Origin: an uncultured Clostridium sp.
Lineage (GTDB): Bacteria > Bacillota > Clostridia > Clostridiales > Clostridiaceae
Assembly: GCA_946575275.1 (NCBI GenBank)
Contig: CAMNZV010000031.1
Span: forward strand, 1 to 10,949
Direction: 5' to 3'
Length of the DNA: 10,949 nt
The position numbers and the translations under genes were made by a program. The notes under the pieces are model-generated. The model ran no database searches and was not told the DNA's origin. It saw only the letters and a program-made list of their open reading frames with translations. Shown piece after piece: positions 1 through 7,071 of this stretch (positions within the stretch are counted from its first letter, which is position 1; the number at the start of each line of letters is the position of its first letter).

Positions 1-34
1 TACTACTGGATAACTATTTTTATATTATTTTTTA

Positions 35-1498
<1,464 letters not shown>

Positions 1499-1543
1499 AG
1501 AAAAAAGGCTAGACATCCTAAAATAAATCTGAATGTCTAGCCT
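1499..1543 (-). terminator. Intrinsic terminator of glmS
   Basis: On the minus strand a perfect 11-bp stem (AGGCTAGACAT with ATGTCTAGCCT, arms at 1533-1543 and 1506-1516) with a 16-base loop is followed by TTTTTTCTT. It lies about 75 bases after the glmS stop codon and isolates ilvC from glmS. A second hairpin (arms 1569-1575 and 1591-1597) without a U-tract lies between the stop codon and this terminator. Confidence 0.93.
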
Positions 1544-1616
1544 AATAAGCTTCTATTAAATTCTAATACAATACTATACATCCTAAATACAGTATTGCCA
1601 CTAATACAAAATTTGC

Positions 1617-3446
1617 TTATTCAACAGTTACTGATTTAGCTAAATTTCTTGGCTTATCTATATCAAAACCCTTTTCCTTTGCAGTATAATAAGCTAAAAG
1701 TTGCAATGCAACAGCAGCCAAAATTGGGGCTACTCTATTTGATATTCTTGGTATTTTAATAACCTCATCAAATATAGATGAGTCAAGATTATCACCTGCA
1801 TATGCTACACCTACAATATAAGCACCTCTTGCCCTTACTTCTACAATGTTACTTATCATTTTTTCTCTTAATTGTTCTTGAGTTAATAAAGCAATTATTT
1901 TTGTTCCCTTTTCAATTAATGCTATAGGGCCATGTTTTAATTCCCCTCCAGCATAAGCCTCAGAATGGATATAAGTAATTTCTTTAAGCTTTAATGAACC
2001 TTCTAGTGCCAATGCATAATCTGCACCTCTTCCAAGGAAAAATAAATCCTGCTCCTTTGAGATTATTTTAGCCACTTTCTCAATAGCTGTAGTATCCTTT
2101 AATAATTCTTCTATTTTTTCTGGTAGCTCTAATAAACCTTCTTTTATCAATACTTCTATATTAGCATCTAGTGTTCCATTTAATTCACCAAAATACAATC
2201 CAAGTGAATGCATTATAACAACTTGTGTTGTATATGCTTTTGTAGATGCAACAGCAATTTCAGGACCAGCCATAGTATATATAACATGATCTGCTTCTCT
2301 TGAAATTGTACTTCCCACAACATTTGTAATTGCTAAGGTTTTAGCTCCCTTTTTCTTGCAATCTCTTAAAACTGCAAGTGTATCTGCTGTTTCTCCTGAT
2401 TGGCTTACAGTAATAACTAATGTTTTCTTTGTTACTAAAGGTCCTCTATATCTAAATTCTGATGCAATATCCACCTCTACTGGAATTAAAGCATGCTTTT
2501 CTATTGATGCTTTACCCATTAATCCTGCATGATATGCAGTTCCACAAGCAACTATATATATTCTATCAATATTTGAAAGGTCTTCCTTTGTTATATTAAA
2601 ATCTTCAAATTTCACTCCATGATCCATTGCAATTCTTGATAACATTGTTTCTTTTATTGCCTTTGGTTGTTCATGAATTTCCTTTAACATAAATGAATCA
2701 TATCCACCCTTTTCGGCAGCATCTTGACTCCAAGTTACTTTGTATATTTCTTTATCTATTTTACTTCCATCTGCATTTAATAATTCAATTCCCTTATTAT
2801 CTGCAACAACAAATTCTTTGTCCTCTAATAAATATACATCTCTAGTATAATTAATTACAGCTGGTATATCAGAAGCTAGAAAGGTTTCTCCCTCTGAAAT
2901 TCCTACTATTAAAGGGCTATCCTTTTTTACTGCTACTAATTTATTTGGCTCTTTGCCTGAAACTACACCTATAGCATAACTTCCTTCTAATCTTTCAGTT
3001 GCCTTAACAACTGCTTTAAATAAATTACCTTCATAATAATAATCAACTAAGTTTGGAATAACCTCTGTGTCTGTTTCTGATAAAAAGTTATATCCTTCTC
3101 CCTTTAGCCATTCTCTTAGTTCAAGATAGTTTTCTATAATTCCATTATGAACTACAGTTATGTCACTTTTAGAGCTTTTATGAGGATGAGAATTAACATC
3201 TGATGGTTCTCCATGAGTTGCCCATCTTGTATGTCCTATACCAACAGATCCATCTAAGCTATTATTATTATCTAATGACTTTTCTAAATTTGCAAGACGT
3301 CCTTTATGCTTTAGCACATTAACTTTATTATTGCAAATTACAGCAATACCTGCCGAATCATATCCCCTATATTCTAATTTTGATAATCCATCTATTAAAT
3401 ATTCTGATGCCTTTTTAGTTCCAACGTAACCTACTATTCCACACAT
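1617..3446 (-). CDS. glmS: Glutamine--fructose-6-phosphate aminotransferase (isomerizing)
   Basis: GlmS makes glucosamine-6-phosphate from fructose-6-phosphate and glutamine, the entry step to UDP-GlcNAc and so to peptidoglycan. The protein has 609 residues, the usual length. It begins MCGIVGYVG, so Cys2 becomes the N-terminal nucleophile of the class II glutaminase domain (about 1-240). Glutaminase motifs include EYRGYDSAG (25-33), GHTRWATHG (71-79) and HNGIIENY (100-107). Two SIS sugar-isomerase domains follow, with CGTAYHAG (301-308), SQSGETADT (348-356) and ASTKAYTTQ (400-408). By position, E489, H505 and K604 match the isomerase catalytic residues of the E. coli enzyme. The C-terminus NLAKSVTVE is the conserved tail. 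The start is fixed by Cys2 and by an AGAAAGGA Shine-Dalgarno sequence. Expression is controlled by the glmS ribozyme in its leader; the gene is probably monocistronic, with its own terminator downstream. Confidence 0.99.
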   Translation of the reverse strand: MCGIVGYVGTKKASEYLIDGLSKLEYRGYDSAGIAVICNNKVNVLKHKGRLANLEKSLDNNNSLDGSVGIGHTRWATHGEPSDVNSHPHKSSKSDITVVHNGIIENYLELREWLKGEGYNFLSETDTEVIPNLVDYYYEGNLFKAVVKATERLEGSYAIGVVSGKEPNKLVAVKKDSPLIVGISEGETFLASDIPAVINYTRDVYLLEDKEFVVADNKGIELLNADGSKIDKEIYKVTWSQDAAEKGGYDSFMLKEIHEQPKAIKETMLSRIAMDHGVKFEDFNITKEDLSNIDRIYIVACGTAYHAGLMGKASIEKHALIPVEVDIASEFRYRGPLVTKKTLVITVSQSGETADTLAVLRDCKKKGAKTLAITNVVGSTISREADHVIYTMAGPEIAVASTKAYTTQVVIMHSLGLYFGELNGTLDANIEVLIKEGLLELPEKIEELLKDTTAIEKVAKIISKEQDLFFLGRGADYALALEGSLKLKEITYIHSEAYAGGELKHGPIALIEKGTKIIALLTQEQLREKMISNIVEVRARGAYIVGVAYAGDNLDSSIFDEVIKIPRISNRVAPILAAVALQLLAYYTAKEKGFDIDKPRNLAKSVTVE

Positions 3447-3486
3447 ATTTTTCTATCCTTTCTTTTTATGAATTTTTAATCTCTTA

Positions 3487-3564
3487 TATTAAGGCTTTAT
3501 CTTAGCAATATAAAAAAAGACATAATAATCCTAAGATATATAAAAGCCATAAAATAAAGGCTTT
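3487..3564 (-). other. Mutually exclusive hairpins between the glmS ribozyme and the glmS start
   Basis: In the minus-strand RNA, AAAGCC (3564-3559) directly after the ribozyme can pair with GGCUUU (3548-3543). The same GGCUUU can instead pair with a second AAAGCC (3498-3493). The latter pairing sits on top of a perfect 7-bp stem, AUCUUAG (3537-3531) with CUAAGAU (3505-3499), leaving a 5-base bulge. Only one of the two folds can form at a time. Neither is followed by a U-tract, so this is not an obvious terminator. The pairing is read directly from the sequence; any regulatory role is inference. Confidence 0.45.
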
Positions 3565-3702
3565 AACACCAAGCTGAATTTGTACTATAAATCACTTTAT
3601 AGGTTTACCAGCTGTTTACGGTAGTGTGATACCGTGGGGCACCCGCCGAAGTACTCGATAACTCCCCAACCTCGTCAACTTATAAAAATAAGTCCTGGCG
3701 CT
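3560..3702 (-). ncRNA. glmS self-cleaving ribozyme (glucosamine-6-phosphate responsive)
   Basis: The minus-strand leader contains the glmS ribozyme core in order. A-1 is at 3702 and GCGCC starts at 3701, so cleavage should fall between them. P1 is a short hairpin (ACUUAU/AUAAGU with a UUUU loop). The conserved GUUGACGAGG comes next, then P2 (UGGGG with CCCCA) enclosing the pseudoknot segment UAUCGAG...UUCGGCGGGUG. P3 is ACGGUA/UACCGU, P4 is AGCUGG/UCAGCU and P4.1 is CUAUAAA/UUUAUAG. Order and conserved strings match known Bacillus and Thermoanaerobacter examples. Glucosamine-6-phosphate acts as a cofactor for cleavage in this family, and the cut mRNA is then degraded, so GlmS product limits its own synthesis. 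The element is also a GC-rich island in an AT-rich gap. The 3' boundary is approximate. Confidence 0.97.
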
Positions 3703-3740
3703 TTTTTAATAATTTATTTTTTAAAAGCTTTTCTATAAAA

Positions 3741-3749
3741 TCACCTCCA
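3741..3749 (-). promoter_or_regulatory. Orphan Shine-Dalgarno-like sequence in the glmS leader
   Basis: The minus strand reads TGGAGGTGAT, an almost complete match to the anti-Shine-Dalgarno complement, about 40 bases upstream of the ribozyme cleavage site. No ATG, GTG or TTG follows within 5-15 bases. The only nearby start lies just upstream (ATG GAG GTG ATT TTA TAG) and encodes five residues. It may be fortuitous, a ribosome standby site, or a relic. Confidence 0.35.
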
Positions 3750-3777
3750 TACAATATATTTTATGTCTTTAATGATT

Positions 3778-3805
3778 ATTTTATCATATAATAATAAAAT
3801 TGCAA
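3778..3805 (-). promoter_or_regulatory. Candidate glmS promoter
   Basis: TTGCAA (3805-3800) and TAAAAT (3783-3778) are separated by 16 bases on the minus strand, which would place the transcript start near 3771 and give a leader of about 70 bases before the ribozyme. The -35 box falls inside the stem of the preceding gene's terminator. The match is moderate and the region is AT-rich, so this is tentative. Confidence 0.35.
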
Positions 3806-3828
3806 AAGTAATCTTTCTTTTGCAATTT
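3790..3828 (-). terminator. Intrinsic terminator of the metB-like gene
   Basis: A perfect 12-bp stem on the minus strand (AAATTGCAAAAG with CTTTTGCAATTT, arms at 3817-3828 and 3797-3808) with an 8-base loop is followed by TATTATTAT. It lies about 12 bases after the stop codon of the PLP enzyme gene. The tail is interrupted by A residues, so termination may be incomplete. Confidence 0.8.
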
Positions 3829-3840
3829 ATATGTGTATTA

Positions 3841-4989
3841 TTAGTTTAATGCTTGTTTTAAATCCTCTATTAAATCATTAACATTTTCAATTCCAACAGC
3901 AATTCTTAATAAACTGTTATCTATTCCAAGTTTCTTTTTTAACTCTTGACTAACCTCTGCATGAGTTTGTGTTATAGGATATGTTATTAAAGTTTCTACT
4001 CCTCCTAAGCTTTCTGCATAGCTTATTACTTTAACCTTTTCTAATATACCTGGAACTATAGAGCTGTCTTTTACCCTAAAGGATAATGTAGTTCCATATC
4101 CACTACTTTGGCTTTTATTTAATTCATATCCACAATTATCTGATAATCCTACATAATATACCTCCAAAACCTTGTCATTATCCCTAAGCCAATTTGCTAT
4201 TATCAGTGCATTTTCTTGCGCTCTATCAAGTCTTACGTGAAGGGTTTTTAAACCTCTTAAAAGCAACCATGCCTCAAAAGCTCCTAAGGTTGCACCTGTA
4301 GATACCTGGATATATCTTAGTTTTTCTACTAGTTCTTCATTATTTGAAATTGCAATTCCTGATAATACATCATTGTGTCCACCTAGATATTTTGTTCCAC
4401 TGTGTACAACAATATCTGCACCTAAAGTTAATGGTTTTTGAAAATATGGTGTTAACAAAGTATTATCTACTATGAAAATTATATTATTCTTTTTTGTGAT
4501 TTCTGCTATAGCTCTAATATCAGTTACCTTCATAGTTGGATTTGAGGGTGTTTCTATTAAAAGTCCCCTAGTGTTTTCTTTAATGGATTTTTCAAATCCA
4601 TCAATATCTGTTGTATCCACAAAGGATGTCTCTATTCCAAAATTATTATATATTTTTTCAAATAATCTTGATGTACCTCCATATAAATCCTCTGATAAAA
4701 TTATGTGATCTCCACTTTTAAAAAGATGTATACAGGCTGTAATTGATGCAAGACCTGTTGCAAATGCAACTGCCCCTACACCTTCCTCAAGATTACATAT
4801 TGTTTTTTCTAATTCTTCAACTGTTGGGTTTTGTAATCTGGAATAGTCATATCCTGTACTTTTATTTAACCCTGGATGCTTAAATGTAGCACTTTGATAT
4901 ATAGGAAAGCTAATTGCACCTGTTCTTTCATCGCCACCTGATGCACCTCTTACTACTTCTGTTTCAAAATTAATATTAAACCCTTCCAT
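3841..4989 (-). CDS. metB: Cystathionine gamma-synthase-like PLP enzyme (Cys/Met metabolism family)
   Basis: This is a fold-type I PLP enzyme of transsulfuration, 382 residues from the chosen start. Visible landmarks are YDYSR (47-51, cofactor phosphate contact from the partner subunit), Y103 in EDLYGGT, D175 in VDNT (pairs with the pyridine nitrogen), PLP-binding K200 in HSGTKYLGGHND, and R362 in LLRIAVG (substrate carboxylate). Residues 325-330 read AESLGG. Glutamate here (E326) is typical of cystathionine gamma-synthases and gamma-lyases, whereas E. coli beta-lyase has Tyr. SAM-riboswitch control supports a methionine-biosynthetic role, hence gamma-synthase, possibly also O-acetylhomoserine sulfhydrylase. 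Gamma-lyase remains possible. The ATG at 4989 follows AAGGAGG with good spacing. An in-frame ATG 30 bases upstream lies inside the riboswitch terminator stem and is not credible. The gene is monocistronic with its own terminator. Confidence 0.9.
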   Translation of the reverse strand: MEGFNINFETEVVRGASGGDERTGAISFPIYQSATFKHPGLNKSTGYDYSRLQNPTVEELEKTICNLEEGVGAVAFATGLASITACIHLFKSGDHIILSEDLYGGTSRLFEKIYNNFGIETSFVDTTDIDGFEKSIKENTRGLLIETPSNPTMKVTDIRAIAEITKKNNIIFIVDNTLLTPYFQKPLTLGADIVVHSGTKYLGGHNDVLSGIAISNNEELVEKLRYIQVSTGATLGAFEAWLLLRGLKTLHVRLDRAQENALIIANWLRDNDKVLEVYYVGLSDNCGYELNKSQSSGYGTTLSFRVKDSSIVPGILEKVKVISYAESLGGVETLITYPITQTHAEVSQELKKKLGIDNSLLRIAVGIENVNDLIEDLKQALN

Positions 4990-5010
4990 ATTATACCTCC
5001 TTAAAATAAA

Positions 5011-5039
5011 GAAAGTCACTTCTTTTATAAGAAGCGACT
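5011..5039 (-). terminator. Riboswitch expression-platform terminator (metB leader)
   Basis: On the minus strand an 11-bp stem (AGUCGCUUCUU with AAGAAGUGACU, one G-U pair, AUAA loop; arms 5029-5039 and 5014-5024) is followed by UUCUUUAUUUU, about 25 bases before the metB-like start codon. The segment UCUUAU inside its 5' arm (5032-5027) can instead pair with AUAAGA (5079-5074), the 3' strand of aptamer helix P1. A 7-bp hairpin (5064-5070 with 5052-5058) lies between the two pairing segments. This gives the classic S-box choice: SAM bound, P1 forms and the terminator folds; SAM absent, the antiterminator forms. Confidence 0.93.
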
Positions 5040-5073
5040 AATAAAGTCAAAATAGTTTTAATGAAACTATAAC

Positions 5074-5172
5074 TCTTATCTGTCAGGTTATATACCTGCA
5101 GGATTTAGCACCACATAAAAATATAGGTTGCTGGGCTTCAAAGGGCCAATCCCTCCACCACTCTTAATAAGA
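5074..5172 (-). ncRNA. SAM-I riboswitch (S-box) aptamer
   Basis: The minus strand carries the S-box core in order: P1 5' strand UCUUAU (5172-5167), AAGAGUGGUGGAGGGA with the kink-turn, UUGGCCC, UGAAGCCCAGCAACC, GUGGUGCUAAAUCCUGC, helix P4 (CAGGU/ACCUG), then UGACAGAUAAGAG, which closes P1 with AUAAGA (5079-5074). These strings match the SAM-I consensus closely. It controls the cystathionine gamma-synthase-like gene, repressing it when S-adenosylmethionine is plentiful. Confidence 0.97.
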
Positions 5173-5186
5173 TTTAATTAATACTA

Positions 5187-5214
5187 ATTATACATGTTTT
5201 CTATGTTTTGTCAA
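5187..5214 (-). promoter_or_regulatory. Consensus sigma-A promoter of the SAM riboswitch/metB transcript
   Basis: TTGACA (5214-5209) and TATAAT (5192-5187) are both exact consensus, with 16 bases between them. The transcript would start near 5180, a few bases before helix P1 of the riboswitch. The -35 box begins four bases after the exporter gene's stop codon, so the promoter fills the whole gap. This suggests strong constitutive initiation, with control exerted by the riboswitch. Confidence 0.92.
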
Positions 5215-5217
5215 CAT

Positions 5218-7071
5218 TTATATAGCTTCATTTTTTTCAAATTGAGAGTTATATAAATTAGAATAAAATCCACTTTTATTAATTAATTCTTCATGACTTC
5301 CTTGTTCTACAATGTCTCCATCCTTCATAACAAGTATTAAATCAGCATCACGAATTGTTGATAATCTATGTGCTATAACAAAGCTTGTTCTTCCTTTCAT
5401 AAGGTTATCCATAGCCTTTTGTATTAATACCTCTGTTCTTGTATCTACTGAACTTGTAGCTTCATCAAGAATAAGTATTTTAGGATCCTTTAATATTGCA
5501 CGAGCAATTGTTAATAATTGTTTTTGTCCTTGAGATATATTGCTTGCTTCTTCATTTAATACCATGTTGTATCCAGCTGGCAAGGTTTTAACAAAATTAT
5601 CTACATGTGCTGCCTTTGCTGCCTTATATACCTCTTCATCACTAGCTCCAAGTCTTCCATATCTAATATTTTCTTTAATACTTCCATTAAATAACCAGGT
5701 ATCTTGAAGAACCATACCAAACATTTCCCTAAGTTCATTACGATTAAAATCCCTAATATCATTGCCATCTATTAATATAGCACCACTATTTACATCATAA
5801 AATCTCATAAGTAGTTTTATAATTGTTGATTTCCCTGCTCCTGTAGGTCCAACAATTGCAACCTTTTGTCCAGGCTTTATATTTGCTGTGAAATCATTAA
5901 TAATAATTCTATCCTCATTATATCCAAAGTGAACATTATTAAAGCCAACTCTTCCTTCTAAATCAATTACTGAAGTTGGATTTTCTACTATTTGATTCTC
6001 TTCCTCTTCTTGTAAAAATTCAAATACTCTTTCAGCAGCTGCTGCTGTAGATTGCATCATATTAGCAACCTGTGCTATTTGTGCTAAAGGTTGAGTAAAT
6101 AATCTTACATATTGAATAAAGGATTGTATTTCACCAACACCTATTTTATTTTTAATAGCTAAATATCCACCCAAGACAGAAACTACAACATATCCTAGAT
6201 TCCCTATGAAAATCATTATAGGCATCATCATTCCAGATAAGAATTGAGATTTCCATGCTGATTCATAAAGCTTATTATTAGTTTCTTCAAAGGTGTTAAT
6301 TGTTGTTTCTTCTCTATTAAAGGCCTTAACTATATTATGACCTGAATAAGTTTCTTCTACTTGCCCATTTACATTCCCTAAATATTCTTGTTGATTTTTA
6401 AAGTGCTTTTGAGATTTTTTAACTATCAATGACATTAATATCATTGATATTGGTATAATTAATAGCACTGATATAGTCATTGTTATACTTATTGTAAGCA
6501 TCATTATAAATACACCAATTAAAATCGTTACTGATGATATTATTTGAGTCATAGCTTGATTTAAACTTTGATTTAATGTATCTACATCATTTGTGAATCT
6601 TGATAATACCTCACCGTGTGTCTTTTTGTCAAAATATTTCATAGGCATTTTGTTTATTTTTTCTGATAATTGTTTTCTTAGCTTATATGTAAGCCTTTGG
6701 GATATTCCACTCATTATATAGCTTTGTACAAATGAAAATATCATACTTACAACATACAAACAAAGTAACCCTATTAATATTTTTGAAACCTTGTCAAAGT
6801 CTATTCCACCACCAGATACACCTGATATTTTTTCAATTAGTCCATTAAATATCTCATCTGTGGCCTTTCCTAATACTTTAGGTCCAACTATTGAAAATGC
6901 AGCACTTCCAATTGCAAATACTATTACAAGAAAGATACTTATTTTATATTCAGATAAATGTCCCCATAATGTTTTCATTGTTCCTTTGAAATCTTTAGCC
7001 TTTTCACCTTGCATCATTGCCATTGGTCCATGTCCACTAGCTCTATTACCTGATCTTTTCACATTATTCAT
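5218..7071 (-). CDS. Heterodimeric ABC exporter, subunit with canonical NBD
   Basis: This is a half-transporter of 617 residues from the ATG start: a six-helix export domain (about 40-340) fused to an ABC ATPase (about 370-615). Numbers below count two residues more, from an upstream TTG at 7077. ATPase motifs are the A-loop Y386, Walker A GPTGAGKST (410-418), Q-loop Q458, signature ISQGQ (514-518), Walker B ILILDE with catalytic E539, and H-loop H570. All catalytic residues are present, but the signature is non-standard (SQGQ for SGGQ). The partner encoded just upstream has the reverse pattern, as in asymmetric exporters such as TM287/288 and BmrCD. The N-terminal tail is basic and Gly/Met-rich, ending EKAKDFKGTMKTL, common in this family. 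The ATG at 7071 sits 9 bases after AGGAGG and overlaps the upstream gene by 8 bases (ATGAATAA), indicating translational coupling. The substrate is unknown; drugs or peptides are plausible. Confidence 0.93.
   Translation of the reverse strand: MNNVKRSGNRASGHGPMAMMQGEKAKDFKGTMKTLWGHLSEYKISIFLVIVFAIGSAAFSIVGPKVLGKATDEIFNGLIEKISGVSGGGIDFDKVSKILIGLLCLYVVSMIFSFVQSYIMSGISQRLTYKLRKQLSEKINKMPMKYFDKKTHGEVLSRFTNDVDTLNQSLNQAMTQIISSVTILIGVFIMMLTISITMTISVLLIIPISMILMSLIVKKSQKHFKNQQEYLGNVNGQVEETYSGHNIVKAFNREETTINTFEETNNKLYESAWKSQFLSGMMMPIMIFIGNLGYVVVSVLGGYLAIKNKIGVGEIQSFIQYVRLFTQPLAQIAQVANMMQSTAAAAERVFEFLQEEEENQIVENPTSVIDLEGRVGFNNVHFGYNEDRIIINDFTANIKPGQKVAIVGPTGAGKSTIIKLLMRFYDVNSGAILIDGNDIRDFNRNELREMFGMVLQDTWLFNGSIKENIRYGRLGASDEEVYKAAKAAHVDNFVKTLPAGYNMVLNEEASNISQGQKQLLTIARAILKDPKILILDEATSSVDTRTEVLIQKAMDNLMKGRTSFVIAHRLSTIRDADLILVMKDGDIVEQGSHEELINKSGFYSNLYNSQFEKNEAI

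Noticed and set aside
1..34. Terminator of ilvC
   Set aside because: The 34 bases hold only AT-rich sequence with a weak AACTAT/ATAGTT pairing and no proper U-tract; a terminator may lie outside the window.
4472..4708. Plus-strand open frame of 78 codons inside the metB-like gene
   Set aside because: Antisense shadow of a clearly conserved PLP enzyme; no Shine-Dalgarno and no recognisable protein.
4990..5019. N-terminal extension of the metB-like protein by ten residues from the ATG at 5019
   Set aside because: Those codons lie in the riboswitch terminator stem and U-tract, and a strong Shine-Dalgarno precedes the ATG at 4989.
5312..5533. Plus-strand open frame of 73 codons
   Set aside because: Lies antisense to the conserved ABC ATPase motifs; shadow frame.
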